From contig NZ_CP084464.1 of NCBI RefSeq assembly GCF_020405185.1, positions 330,163-394,162 on the forward strand: a stretch of DNA of 64,000 nucleotides, given 5' to 3'. The notes beneath the pieces are model-generated. The model did not search any database. It saw only the letters and a list, made by a program, of their open reading frames with translations, and was not told the origin of the DNA. The position numbers were made by a program, and so were the translations under genes. Shown piece after piece: positions 8,975 through 18,072 of this stretch; within the stretch, counting starts at the first letter, position 1, and each line of letters starts with the position of its first letter. Origin of the DNA: Halomicrobium salinisoli (GTDB lineage: Archaea > Halobacteriota > Halobacteria > Halobacteriales > Haloarculaceae).

Positions 8975-9880
8975 ATGGCGGCCGACACCTCCCCCTCCGA
9001 CCGGCTGTTCGCGATCGGGTTCGACGACTCCGATCGCCTCTTCCGGTACACGTTCTACGCGACGACGCTGCTCATCCTGCTCGTCGCGCTGTTCCCGTTC
9101 TACTACCTGCTGATGCTGGCGCTCTCGAATCCGGGCGACACGACGCAGGCCGGTCTGCTCCCGGCCGGATTCGATCCGACGTCGTTCGTCGGCGCGTTCC
9201 AGGCGGTGCCGTTCCACCTGTACATGCGCAACAGCCTGCTGATCGCCGTGGGCGTCACGGCGTTCGTCCTGGTGTTCGCGAGCCTCGCGGGCTACGTCTT
9301 CGGACGGATGGAGTTCAGGGGCAAACGCCCCCTCTTCCTCCTGCTCATCTCCGTCTCGTACTTCCCGGGGGCGACGTTCATCGTCGGCCTGTTCAAGCTG
9401 CTGACCGGGAACGTCTCCGTGATGGGGACGAGCAGTCCGAACCTGTTCAACTCGCCAGCGGCGGTCGGTCTGCCGCTGACGGCCCTCGCGCTCCCGTTCG
9501 CGATCCTGCTCCTGACGACGTTCTACGGGCAGATCCCGGACGGGCTCGAGGACGCCGCCCGCGTGACCGGGTCCACTCGCATCGGGGCGCTCTATCGCGT
9601 CATCGCGCCGCTGTCGGCACCGGGTCTCGTCACCGCCGGCGTCCTCACGTTCATCACTGCGTACAACGAGTTCTTCTTCTCGCAGCTGATGACGACGGGC
9701 TCGCCGGGGAACTGGTCGCCGATCGTCTGGGGACTGCTCAGGTACCAGACGGAGGTCTCGGTCAGGTACGACCTGATGGCGGCGGCGAGCCTGATCGGCG
9801 TGTTGCCGGTCGCGCTCATCGTCCTGCTGGCCCAGCGGAAGATCGTGAGCGGACTCACGTCGGGCTCGATCAAGGGGTAG
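8975..9880 (+). CDS. ABC transporter permease, MalG-like
   Basis: Second CUT1 permease, 301 residues, about six transmembrane helices beginning near residue 28 (TLLILLVALFPFYYLLMLAL). The EAA loop reads EDAARVTGSTRIGALYRVIAPL, and the C-terminus ends in a short basic tail as in MalG-type subunits. It starts one base after the MalF-like stop codon and precedes the ATPase by 34 nt. With the MalF-like protein it would form the heterodimeric channel for uptake of glucuronides. Confidence 0.92.
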   Translation: MAADTSPSDRLFAIGFDDSDRLFRYTFYATTLLILLVALFPFYYLLMLALSNPGDTTQAGLLPAGFDPTSFVGAFQAVPFHLYMRNSLLIAVGVTAFVLVFASLAGYVFGRMEFRGKRPLFLLLISVSYFPGATFIVGLFKLLTGNVSVMGTSSPNLFNSPAAVGLPLTALALPFAILLLTTFYGQIPDGLEDAARVTGSTRIGALYRVIAPLSAPGLVTAGVLTFITAYNEFFFSQLMTTGSPGNWSPIVWGLLRYQTEVSVRYDLMAAASLIGVLPVALIVLLAQRKIVSGLTSGSIKG

Positions 9881-9914
9881 CATCGCATGCGACACCACCA
9901 CTATCCAGACAACC

Positions 9915-11084
9915 ATGACGCACCTCACGCTTGACGGAGTAACGAAGCGGTACAGCGACGTAATCGCGGTCGACGACATGAACCTCGACATCGAAGACGG
10001 GGAGTTCGTCTCCCTCATCGGCCCGTCGGGCTGCGGGAAGTCGACGACCCTGGAGACCATCTCGGGACTGACGAAGCCCTCCGACGGGACGATCCGGATC
10101 GCCGGCGAGGACGTCACCGACGAGCCCCCGAAGGACCGGGACATCGCGATGGTGTTCCAGAACATCGCGCTGTTCCCCCACATGACCGTGCGGGAGAACA
10201 TGACCTTCGGGCTCCGGCTCAAGAACTACGACCAGGGGGAGATCGACGAGCGCGTCGAGCGGGCCGCCGAGATCCTCCAGATCGAGGGCATGCTCAACCG
10301 GATGCCCGACGAGCTCTCCGGCGGGCAGCGCCAGCGGGTCGCGATCGGCCGGGCGATCGTGATGGACCCGGAGGTGTTCCTGATGGACGAGCCGCTGGCG
10401 AACCTGGACGCGAAGCTGCGCGTCCACATGCGCACCGAGCTCCAGCGGCTCCAGCAGGAACTCGACGTCACCACCGTGTACGTCACGCACGACCAGGCCG
10501 AGGCGATGACCATGTCCGATCGGATCGCGATCATCAACGACGGGGAACTCCAGCAGTTCGCGCCCCCGCTGGAGTGTTACAATCGCCCGGCGAACCTGTT
10601 CGTCGCCGGCTTCGTCGGCTCGCCGAGCATGCGCTTCGTGCAGGGCCGCGTCGAAGACGGGCAGTTCGTCGATCCGGACCTCGGTGTCGCGGTCGACGTC
10701 TCGCCGTCGACGATGGAGGGACCGGGCGACGTCACGCTCGGCATCCGGCCGGAGGACGTGCACCTCGCCGACCACCACTCCGTCAGCACGGCGACGGAGC
10801 CGACGACGCTCGAGATCGACGTCGTCCAGCCGATGGGCGACGAACTCGTCGTCTACCTGCGGCCCGAGGACGCCGACACGGCGTTCGACTCCGACATCGA
10901 CGACGAGGAGGCGGTGTCGAAGACCGATCAGCTGCTGATGACGGTCGACCCCGGGCACGACCTCGAGGCCGACCAGACGGTCGAGGTCGTCCTGGACCGC
11001 TCGCAGATCCACCTGTTCGATTCGGCCAGCGGCGAGGCGATCACGCACGGGCTCGAACAGCAGGCGGAGCCCCTGTCTCGGTAG
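9915..11084 (+). CDS. ABC transporter ATPase, MalK/UgpC-like
   Basis: ATP-binding subunit of 389 residues. Walker A is GPSGCGKST at 36-44, the signature LSGGQRQRVAIGRAI is near 134-148, Walker B is VFLMDEP and the switch His is in VTHDQAEAM. After residue about 240 comes a TOBE/OB-type regulatory region (GIRPEDVHLAD), typical of CUT1 ATPases. It is the last gene of the importer, 168 nt before the beta-glucuronidase, which has its own TATA-like box. Confidence 0.95.
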   Translation: MTHLTLDGVTKRYSDVIAVDDMNLDIEDGEFVSLIGPSGCGKSTTLETISGLTKPSDGTIRIAGEDVTDEPPKDRDIAMVFQNIALFPHMTVRENMTFGLRLKNYDQGEIDERVERAAEILQIEGMLNRMPDELSGGQRQRVAIGRAIVMDPEVFLMDEPLANLDAKLRVHMRTELQRLQQELDVTTVYVTHDQAEAMTMSDRIAIINDGELQQFAPPLECYNRPANLFVAGFVGSPSMRFVQGRVEDGQFVDPDLGVAVDVSPSTMEGPGDVTLGIRPEDVHLADHHSVSTATEPTTLEIDVVQPMGDELVVYLRPEDADTAFDSDIDDEEAVSKTDQLLMTVDPGHDLEADQTVEVVLDRSQIHLFDSASGEAITHGLEQQAEPLSR

Positions 11085-11252
11085 TCCGGGAGCGCCTCGA
11101 CGGGGCGCGGCCGGTCGCTGAGCGCCGCCGTGGCGTCCAGTCGGCCGGGAGCCACGGTGCGCGCCGATAGCGTCGCCTGCGCCGTCTGCGACGGGCGCTG
11201 ACGTCGGTCTGATCCAAATCCTTTTACGACAGGTTCGCATCAGTGTACATCG

Positions 11253-13040
11253 ATGCAGTTGCTAGCCTACCCCAGAGAGTCGACTGCGCTCGACGGCGAG
11301 TGGCAGGCGATTCCCGACCAGTACGAGATGTTCCGGGACTACTTCGACGACTTCGTCGAGGACGACGACGGCGACAGCGCGGCACTCCCCGACGAGGACG
11401 GGCAGCCGGCGCTGAGCTTCGAGTCGATCTACGAACCGAGCGCGTCCGGCGACGACGACATCACCGACTTCAACATCTACGACGGCTACTCGATGCGCGT
11501 CCCCTCGAGCTGGGGCGAAGAGATGCCCGAGTTCCGCCACTTCGAGGGGTGGATGTGGTTCGCTCGGACGTTCGACCGCGAGGAGATCGAGGCGGACGAC
11601 CGCACGTTCCTGCGCTTCGGCGCGGTCAACTACAAGGCCGAGGTCTGGCTGAACGGCGAGCGACTGGGCGACCACGAGGGCGGCTACACGCCCTTCACCT
11701 TCGAGGTCACCGACCAGCTCCAGGACGGCGAGAACGTGCTCGTGGTCCGCGTGGACAACAAGCGCTACGAGGACGGCATCCCCAACGAGTCGACGGACTG
11801 GTTCAACTTCGGCGGCATCAACCGCTCCGTCGAACTCGTCTCCGTCCCCGAGTCGTACGTCAGGAACTTCAAGGTCGAGACGACGCTCTCCGGCGACACC
11901 GTCGACGTGGACGTGTCGGCGTGGATCGACGGCGACGCGACGGCGGACACGGCGACCGTCACGATTCCGGAGCTGGGCGTCGAATCCGAGCTCTCGTCCG
12001 ACGGCGACGAGCGGTTCTCCGCGGCGGTCTCCGTTCCCGCGTCCGACGTCGACCTGTGGAGCCCGTCGAACCCGAAGCTGTACACGGTCCGCGTCGAGTA
12101 CGGCGGCGACGCCGTCGAGGACCGCGTCGGCCTCCGGGAGGTTTCGGTCGGCGGCGGCGAGGTCCGCGTCAACGGCGAGCCGGTCTGGCTGCGGGGCATC
12201 GCGCTCCACGAGGAGGTCGCCGGCAAGGGGCGCGCCCTCGACGTCGACGACGTGCGGACGCGCTTCCAGTGGATCAACGAGCTCGGCTGTAACTTCGCGC
12301 GGCTGGCGCACTATCCCCACACCGAAGAGATGGCCCGGATGGCCGACGAGGAGGGCATCCTCCTCTGGGAGGAGGTGCCCGCCTACTGGGACATCAACTT
12401 CGGCGACGAGGAGATTCAGGCGCTGTACCGCCAGCAGCTCCGCGAGCTGATCCAGCGCGACTGGAACCGCGCGTCCGTGGCGCTGTGGTCGATCGCCAAC
12501 GAGACCGACCACAACGACGAGACCAGAAACGAGGTGCTCCCGCAGATGGCCGACTACGTCCGCGACCTCGACGACACGCGGCTCGTGACCGCGGCGTGCT
12601 TCGTCGACGAGACCGACGACGGGCTCGTCCTCAACGACCCGCTTGAGGAGCACCTCGACGTCGTCGGCGTCAACGAGTACTTCGGCTGGTACTACGGGGA
12701 CGCCGACGACATGAAGGATTACCAGGACGATCCCGAGGGCACGCCGATCGTCATCTCCGAGACCGGCGGCGGTGCCAAGTGGGGCAACCACGGGACCGCC
12801 GAGGACCGCTGGACAGAGGAGTTCCAGGCCGCCATCTACCGCGACCAGACGGAAGCCGCCGCCGCGACCGAGCAGGTCGCCGGCATCTCGCCGTGGATCC
12901 TCTTCGACTTCCGGGCGCCGATGCGCCAGAACGAGTACCAGCGGGGCTACAACCGGAAGGGCGTCGTCGACCAGCACGGTCGCAAGAAGCAGGCGTTCCA
13001 CGTCCTCCGCGAGTTCTACCAGTCGGGACAGTACGAGTAG
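11253..13040 (+). CDS. uidA: Beta-glucuronidase, glycoside hydrolase family 2 (cytoplasmic)
   Basis: GH2 enzyme of 595 residues, very near the 603 of E. coli GUS. Domains in order: an N-terminal insert with an acidic loop (30-60), sugar-binding jelly roll (about 65-190), immunoglobulin-like domain (195-300) and TIM barrel (300-595). The acid/base is E417 in SIANETDHN and the nucleophile E503 in ISETGGG. The Asn-Lys pair that holds the glucuronate carboxylate is present as N567/K569 in YNRKG, which separates glucuronidases from galactosidases and mannosidases. There is no Tat or Sec signal, so it acts inside the cell on imported glucuronides. A TTTTA box about 27 nt before the ATG suggests a leaderless transcript separate from the importer. 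It releases glucuronate for UxaC. Confidence 0.9.
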   Translation: MQLLAYPRESTALDGEWQAIPDQYEMFRDYFDDFVEDDDGDSAALPDEDGQPALSFESIYEPSASGDDDITDFNIYDGYSMRVPSSWGEEMPEFRHFEGWMWFARTFDREEIEADDRTFLRFGAVNYKAEVWLNGERLGDHEGGYTPFTFEVTDQLQDGENVLVVRVDNKRYEDGIPNESTDWFNFGGINRSVELVSVPESYVRNFKVETTLSGDTVDVDVSAWIDGDATADTATVTIPELGVESELSSDGDERFSAAVSVPASDVDLWSPSNPKLYTVRVEYGGDAVEDRVGLREVSVGGGEVRVNGEPVWLRGIALHEEVAGKGRALDVDDVRTRFQWINELGCNFARLAHYPHTEEMARMADEEGILLWEEVPAYWDINFGDEEIQALYRQQLRELIQRDWNRASVALWSIANETDHNDETRNEVLPQMADYVRDLDDTRLVTAACFVDETDDGLVLNDPLEEHLDVVGVNEYFGWYYGDADDMKDYQDDPEGTPIVISETGGGAKWGNHGTAEDRWTEEFQAAIYRDQTEAAAATEQVAGISPWILFDFRAPMRQNEYQRGYNRKGVVDQHGRKKQAFHVLREFYQSGQYE

Positions 13041-13181
13041 TTCCCGACGTCGCGTCCGATCCCGGACGAACTCCTTCCTGGCCTGTCTCGTCCGGGGTTC
13101 CTCGATTCTCGACCAGCCGCGCGGCTACGCCCTGTGACACCGGCGTCGAAAGAAACGGAGTGCGCCGCGTCGGTCGAACGC

Positions 13182-14141
13182 CTACTCGAGGGAGTCCAGC
13201 AGACCGCGCATGTAGCCGATGGCGAACAGGCGGCCGTTCGTGTGGTAGCCGGGGTTGGAGTTGTCCTCGCCGGCCATCGTGGGGACGTGGTCGGGGCGCA
13301 TGGGGACGTCGTCGTCGACGGCCTCCTCGAAGGCGGCCATCGCGGCGTGCATGTCCGTGGGGCCGTCGTCGTGCCAGGTCTCGACGAACTGGTCGGCGTC
13401 GCCCTCGACGTCGCGGAAGTGGACGAAGTTGATCCGGTCGCCGAACCGGCGGATCGCTGCGGGGACGTCGGCGCCCATCGCGGCGAAGTTGCCCTGGCAG
13501 AACGTGACGCCGTTGTGCTCGCTGTCGACGACGTCCAGGATCCGCTCGTAGTTCTCGACGCTGTTGGCGACGCGGGGGACGTCGCGGACGGACTCGCGGG
13601 GCGGGTCGTCGGGATGGAGGCCGAGTTTCACGCCGGCCTCCTCGGCGACGGGGACGACCTCCTCGAGGAAGTACGCCAGCGCCTCGAAGATCTCCTCGTG
13701 GGTGCGCTCGGCGGCGGGCACGTCCGGCCCGCCCTGCATCTTCGCGTTGTCGTAGCCGGTCACGTACGAGCCGCCGCGGGACTCGACGTGCGCTTCGGTC
13801 CGGGCCCACCGCACGCCGGCCATCCAGTCGTAGCAGACCACGGGGATGCCGAGGTCGCCGCAGTCCCGGAGGAACTGTTTGAACTCGGCGATGTCCTCGT
13901 CGCGTCCGTCCAGGCCGAGGCGGACGCGGTCGGTCAGCGGGACGCTGCCCTCGAGGACGGTGAAGTCCAGGCCGGCGTCCTCGAGCCAGTTGCGGAGGCC
14001 GCGGAGCTCGTCGTAGGTCCACGTCGTCCTGTCGTCGCCGATCTCCAGCGGGTGGATCACGGCGTCGGTCACGCCCATCTGCTTGGCCAGTTGCCACCGC
14101 TCGTCGGGCTCCGGGGGGAGCACGAGGGCTGGTCGAACCAT
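13182..14141 (-). CDS. uxuA: D-mannonate dehydratase
   Basis: UxuA-family TIM-barrel enzyme of 319 residues, on the short side of the family (archaeal and bacterial types 310-395). It dehydrates D-mannonate to 2-keto-3-deoxy-D-gluconate using Mn or Fe. The recognisable family blocks are the KLGLHPDDPP strand, the FCQGNFAAMGAD block with the metal-site Cys, VHFRDVEG, and the C-terminal GYHTNGRLFAIGYMRGL. The reading frame is open far upstream to 14786, but the family N-terminus begins at MVRPALVL, so the start is the ATG ending at 14141; a TATATATATT run at about 14166-14175 fits a leaderless start. It is convergent with the beta-glucuronidase and completes conversion of glucuronate to KDG with uxaC and uxuB. 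Confidence 0.92.
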   Translation of the reverse strand: MVRPALVLPPEPDERWQLAKQMGVTDAVIHPLEIGDDRTTWTYDELRGLRNWLEDAGLDFTVLEGSVPLTDRVRLGLDGRDEDIAEFKQFLRDCGDLGIPVVCYDWMAGVRWARTEAHVESRGGSYVTGYDNAKMQGGPDVPAAERTHEEIFEALAYFLEEVVPVAEEAGVKLGLHPDDPPRESVRDVPRVANSVENYERILDVVDSEHNGVTFCQGNFAAMGADVPAAIRRFGDRINFVHFRDVEGDADQFVETWHDDGPTDMHAAMAAFEEAVDDDVPMRPDHVPTMAGEDNSNPGYHTNGRLFAIGYMRGLLDSLE

Positions 14142-14315
14142 ATTCAGTCCCAGAGCCCCAGTTCGTATATATATTATCCTCTCCGCCCTCAGCGGAACCG
14201 ACGCGGTACCCGCGCGGGCGTCGTCACGGAGCGAGGCCGTCCAGAGCCGTCGCCGTCCGCCCGCAGTCGCCAGTTCCGCGTCCTTTTTCACGCTCTCGAA
14301 CCCACCTCGATACGA

Positions 14316-15176
14316 ATGGTGGCCGTCAGCCCCGCTGCACTCGTGGATCCGCTGGTCACGGCGTTCGTCCTCGCGACCATGCTCTCGGTCGGGCTCGACT
14401 TGCGACCGACCGACGTCCTGGCGTCCGTCGGTCAGTGGCAGTTGCTCGCGCGGTCCGTTCTGGTGAACCTCGTCGGCGTGCCGGCGCTGACGCTGGTCGC
14501 GCTCCTCGTCGCGCCGGTCGAGACGGAGTACGCGGTCGGGTTGCTCGTGATCGCCGTCTCGCCGGGCGCGCCCTTCGGACCGAAACTCGCCGAGATATCG
14601 GACAGCGACGTCGCCTTCGCGAGCGGGCTCATGGTCGTGCTGGCGACGGCCTCCGTCCTCACCGTCCCGGCCTCGCTGGCGGCCCTCGTGCCGGGGGACG
14701 TGACCGTCGATCTGCTCGGCATCGCACGGGCGGTCGTCGTCGTCCAGCTCGGACCGCTGCTCGCCGGCTTCGCCCTGCGAATCCACGACCGCGCGCTCGC
14801 CTCGAAGCTACACGCACCGACGCGTCGGCTCTCGACCGGGCTGTTGCTCGTCCTGATCGCGCTCCTGGTGGTGGTCAACGCCGACGCGATCGGCCGGCTC
14901 GCCGGGACCGGCGTGCTGGGCATCTCGGCCGCCGTCGTGGCCGGTTCGATGGTGGCGGGGTACGCTTCCGGCGGCCCGGACCGGTCCACGCGAGAGGCGC
15001 TCGCGACGTCGACGACGGCTCGAAACGCGGCGATCGCGTTGCTCGTCGCGACCGCGAGCTTCCCCTCGCCGGACGTCTTCGCGACGATCGTCGCGTTCAG
15101 CCTCGTGAGCGTCGCCGTTCCGGGAATCGCCGCCGGTGCGTGGCGGCTCCAGTCAGCGTCGCTCGACGCCGTCTGA
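14316..15176 (+). CDS. BASS-family (bile acid:sodium symporter) membrane transporter
   Basis: Membrane protein of 286 residues with eight to ten hydrophobic helices and almost no loops. Two half-repeats end in ISPGAPFGPKLAEISDSDVAFASGL and a second block with STTARNAAIALLVATASF, the pattern of the BASS/AsbT fold including the crossover helices that bind Na+ and substrate. Although the frame is open from 13134, the ATG at 14316 is chosen because the upstream frame is antisense to uxuA and a T-rich box lies at 14282-14288. It is divergent from uxuA, so an organic acid of this pathway (uronate, KDG or similar) is a reasonable guess for the substrate, with no direct evidence. Confidence 0.75.
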   Translation: MVAVSPAALVDPLVTAFVLATMLSVGLDLRPTDVLASVGQWQLLARSVLVNLVGVPALTLVALLVAPVETEYAVGLLVIAVSPGAPFGPKLAEISDSDVAFASGLMVVLATASVLTVPASLAALVPGDVTVDLLGIARAVVVVQLGPLLAGFALRIHDRALASKLHAPTRRLSTGLLLVLIALLVVVNADAIGRLAGTGVLGISAAVVAGSMVAGYASGGPDRSTREALATSTTARNAAIALLVATASFPSPDVFATIVAFSLVSVAVPGIAAGAWRLQSASLDAV

Positions 15177-15266
15177 CCGAGGGCCGGAATCGGCATCCGG
15201 CGGACGCGTCCCCGCCCCGAACATTGGAAAGATATTTATAATCGTTATCTGTAACTGTATTCGTGT

Positions 15267-15341
15267 ATGCAACGGTTTCCCGTAGCGGATAGACTGCTGA
15301 CTGCGCACAATCCAGAGACCGGGACGAACCCCGGTGAGTGA
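15267..15341 (+). CDS. 24-codon leaderless mini-ORF upstream of MFS transporter
   Basis: ATG at 15267 opens a frame of 24 codons (MQRFPVADRL...TNPGE) whose TGA at 15339-15341 lies just before the MFS start ATG at 15344. A clean TATA element (GATATTTATA, 15231-15240) is about 30 nt upstream of 15267, so the transcript probably begins at this mini-ORF and not at the MFS gene. Termination next to the MFS start would allow translational coupling. The peptide has no recognisable motif. It could be a regulatory leader peptide or simply a short 5' UTR with a chance ATG. Confidence 0.4.
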   Translation: MQRFPVADRLLTAHNPETGTNPGE

Positions 15342-15343
15342 GC

Positions 15344-16588
15344 ATGTCGGAGAGCTATTCTGAGTCTTTCAAGTGGTCGAAGCTCCTGACGCTGGTGTTG
15401 ATCGGGATCATCCCCTCCTTCTCGGGGGCGCTGATCAACCCGACCATCCCCGCGATCCAGCAGACGTTCTCGCACGTGCCGAACTCCGAGACGCTGGCAC
15501 AGCTGGTCAGCACGACGTCAGCGTGGATCGTGATCGTCGTCGCACCTCTCACGGGGTACCTGCTCGACAAGTACGCCCGCAAGCCGATCCTGATCGCCGC
15601 TGTCATCATCTACGGGGCGGGGACGAGCATCGCGTTCTTCCTCGATTCGATCTACCTGATCCTCGCGACGCGCATCCTCGACGGCATCGCCGTCGGCGCG
15701 CTCATGGTGACCGTCCCGACGCTCATCGCGGACTACTACTCGGGCGGTCGTCGCGAGTCGGTCATGGGGTACTACGGCGCCGTGCAGGCCGGCGGTGGCG
15801 CCGTCGCGGCCGTCCTCGGCGGCTACATCGCAGGGAGCCTCGGCTGGCGGTACATCTTCCTCGTCTTCGCCGGGGCCTTGCTGTTCGTTCCGCCGATCCT
15901 CCGGCTACTCCCCGAGCCCGACGTCAAGGAGTCCCAGCAGGAAGACGAGCTCAGCCGGCTCGAGGCCGTGGCGAAGATCGTGCGGGAGTCGCCCGTGAAG
16001 GTGATCGCCGGGATCTACTTCCTCGTGCTGTTCGGCATGCTGACGAACAACCTCATCATGATCGAGGTCCCGTACTTCCTCCAGGGGTCGCTCGGCGTGA
16101 GCGACTCCCAGACCGGTCTGATCATCTCGGGTGTCATGGTTACCGGCGTCGTCATGGCCTCGATGTACGGCCGCATCAAGCAGCACTTCCGGCACGTCAC
16201 ACTCCTCACGGCCGGGTTCGCTCTCGCGTCGACGGGCTTCCTCCTGTTCAGTTCGGTGAAGCTCTTCCCGGTCGTGCTCTTCGGCATCATCGTCGCCGGC
16301 GGGATGGGATTCGGGCTCCTCCTGCCCACGGTGAACGACTGGATCGCGTCGATCGTCCAGGAGGAGGTCCGCGGACGCGCCCTCAGCGGCGTGACGATGA
16401 TGATGTACGGCGGGTTCGCCCTCTCGCCGTTCGCTCCGATGCCACTGGTCGACGCGTTCGGGCGCGTGGGCATGCTCCGCACCGTCGGCTTCCTGCAGCT
16501 CATCGTCGCGGGCGCCCTGGTGACGGTCTGGTTCGCCAGCCGATCCAGTGCGCCGTCGACGGCGGACGGAACCCTCTCTGACGACTGA
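15344..16588 (+). CDS. MFS transporter
   Basis: Major facilitator of 414 residues with about 12 transmembrane helices. The conserved loop 2-3 motif appears as GYLLDKYARKPIL near residue 70-80, and the R-rich half of the signature recurs at the domain boundary. The central loop around 195-215 (PEPDVKESQQEDELSRLEA) is acidic and cytoplasmic. The family cannot be told beyond drug/metabolite exporter type (DHA-like). ATG 15344 is chosen; GTG at 15338 is also in frame. It follows the mini-ORF at 15267. The substrate may be a sugar acid, by proximity to the uronate genes, but an efflux role is equally possible. Confidence 0.85.
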   Translation: MSESYSESFKWSKLLTLVLIGIIPSFSGALINPTIPAIQQTFSHVPNSETLAQLVSTTSAWIVIVVAPLTGYLLDKYARKPILIAAVIIYGAGTSIAFFLDSIYLILATRILDGIAVGALMVTVPTLIADYYSGGRRESVMGYYGAVQAGGGAVAAVLGGYIAGSLGWRYIFLVFAGALLFVPPILRLLPEPDVKESQQEDELSRLEAVAKIVRESPVKVIAGIYFLVLFGMLTNNLIMIEVPYFLQGSLGVSDSQTGLIISGVMVTGVVMASMYGRIKQHFRHVTLLTAGFALASTGFLLFSSVKLFPVVLFGIIVAGGMGFGLLLPTVNDWIASIVQEEVRGRALSGVTMMMYGGFALSPFAPMPLVDAFGRVGMLRTVGFLQLIVAGALVTVWFASRSSAPSTADGTLSDD

Positions 16589-16744
16589 TCCGCGGACGCG
16601 ACCGTCGACGTGGCCGGCCGTCACCGGTCACACACCCCGGCGTGTACCGTCCGACCGGCGGTCTTCGCCGCAGGCGTCCGTTTGTTGCATATTCCGGCCA
16701 TCGAAAATATAAATTTTCTTATATCTGGTGAACGAAGGGGTCAC

Positions 16745-17254
16745 GTGACCATCGAGACAGTTCTGCTGCCCGTCAGCGACGCTGACGAGGACCGACTCAA
16801 TCGACTCGTCGACGCCGTCCTGGAGATCGCAGGTCCGACCGACGCCACCGTGGTGGTGGCGCACGCCATCCCGGACGAGGACGACGGCGTCGTGACCACG
16901 ATACCAGCGATAAGCGGCGGTAACTATCCGCAGGTCCTCTCCCGGCCCGAGTACGACGACCTGCTCGACCAGTACCCCGACGACGACCAGTCCGTCGACG
17001 ACGTCGTCGCCGAGCACGAGACGGTGCAGTCGGTGACGGACCGCCTCGACGACGCCGGCGTCGAGTACTCGGTCCGCGGCGCGGTCGGCGACCCCAGCGA
17101 GGCGATCCTCGAACTGGCCGCGGACGTCGACGCCGATCGACTCGTCATCGGCGGCAGCCGCCGGACCCCGACCGACAAGGCCGTCTTCGGGAGCCTGTCG
17201 CAGACGCTGCTCCTCGAGGCGCCCTGTCCCGTGACGTTCGTCCACGACGAGTGA
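16745..17254 (+). CDS. Universal stress protein (UspA family)
   Basis: Single Usp domain of 169 residues. It opens with the beta-strand TIETVLLPVSDADEDRLNRLVD and ends with the nucleotide-binding pattern VIGGSRRTPTDKAVFGSLSQTLLLEAPCPVTFV, corresponding to Gx2Gx9G(S/T) with a slightly altered first glycine position. GTG at 16745 is taken as the start because an AT-rich promoter (AAATATAAATTTTC) lies about 30 nt upstream. It is larger than the average 140-residue Usp owing to an insertion near 50-85 rich in Asp/Tyr. The role is unknown; haloarchaea carry many such proteins beside transporters. Confidence 0.88.
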   Translation: MTIETVLLPVSDADEDRLNRLVDAVLEIAGPTDATVVVAHAIPDEDDGVVTTIPAISGGNYPQVLSRPEYDDLLDQYPDDDQSVDDVVAEHETVQSVTDRLDDAGVEYSVRGAVGDPSEAILELAADVDADRLVIGGSRRTPTDKAVFGSLSQTLLLEAPCPVTFVHDE

Positions 17255-17415
17255 CGACGCCGACGGCCGCGCGAAGCCGATAGCGAGTGGTGACGGCGAG
17301 CGAACCGGAGCGGGTGTCGGGAGTGCCGTGATGATCTGGCCGGAGGTCGAGTTCCTGGACCGACGGCATTCGCGCCATCAGTACGCGGGTATCAGCGCCG
17401 CTCTCCGTCAGTCGT

Positions 17416-18072
17416 TCAGCCACGCACCAGTCCCAGTTTCTGCATCGTGGGGAGGTCCCAGCCGTACGTGACCGCTACCAACCGCGTCCCCACGGTCACG
17501 ACCGCACACACGGCGGCAGCGGTGCCCCCCGCAATCCCCGCGCTCGTCACTGCCCAGTACGCGGTTCCGCCCAGCACCGCACAGCTCGCGTAGAAGTCGT
17601 CGAAGAGGATGAACGGGGAGCGATCGAGGAGGACGTCCGCGACCGCGCCCCCGCCCACGGCGTTGATCGTCGCGATGGCGACGATGCCGACCGCCGACAC
17701 GTTCGCCTCGGCCGCGACGATGGCACCGGTCGTCGCGAAGGCGGCGAGGCCGATCGCGTCCGAGACGAGCGTGATCGGGTGGGTGTCCGGAGACGGCAGG
17801 GTCGCGCTCAACGCGACCGCCAGAGCGACCCCGAGCAGCCCCAGGCTGATCTCGAGCGGCGACTGCAGCGCCAGCGGCACGCGACTCACGAGGAGATCCC
17901 GCGTCATCCCGCCGGCGAACGCCATCGCCAGCCCGACGACGGTGATTCCGAACAGATCGAACTCCTCGCGGATCGCCTTGGACGATCCGACGAGTGCGAA
18001 CGCGACCAGCCCGATGGTGTTCATCACGGCAAACGGATCGCCGAAGAGAGTGGCGACGACGTCCTGACCCAT
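17416..18072 (-). CDS. UPF0126/TRIC-family membrane protein (YicG/YadS-like)
   Basis: Integral membrane protein of 218 residues built of two similar three-helix halves, each with the family's glycine-rich signatures: VAFALVGSSKAIREEFDLFGITVVGLAMAFAGGMTRDLL and IGLAAFATTGAIVAAEANVSAVGIVAIATINAVGGGAVADVLLDR in the second. These GG-x-x-R/D-D-L motifs define the UPF0126 (TRIC-like) family, whose members are putative small-ion or glycine channels. It is transcribed toward the Usp gene (convergent). Nothing in the neighbourhood narrows its function. Confidence 0.85.
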   Translation of the reverse strand: MGQDVVATLFGDPFAVMNTIGLVAFALVGSSKAIREEFDLFGITVVGLAMAFAGGMTRDLLVSRVPLALQSPLEISLGLLGVALAVALSATLPSPDTHPITLVSDAIGLAAFATTGAIVAAEANVSAVGIVAIATINAVGGGAVADVLLDRSPFILFDDFYASCAVLGGTAYWAVTSAGIAGGTAAAVCAVVTVGTRLVAVTYGWDLPTMQKLGLVRG

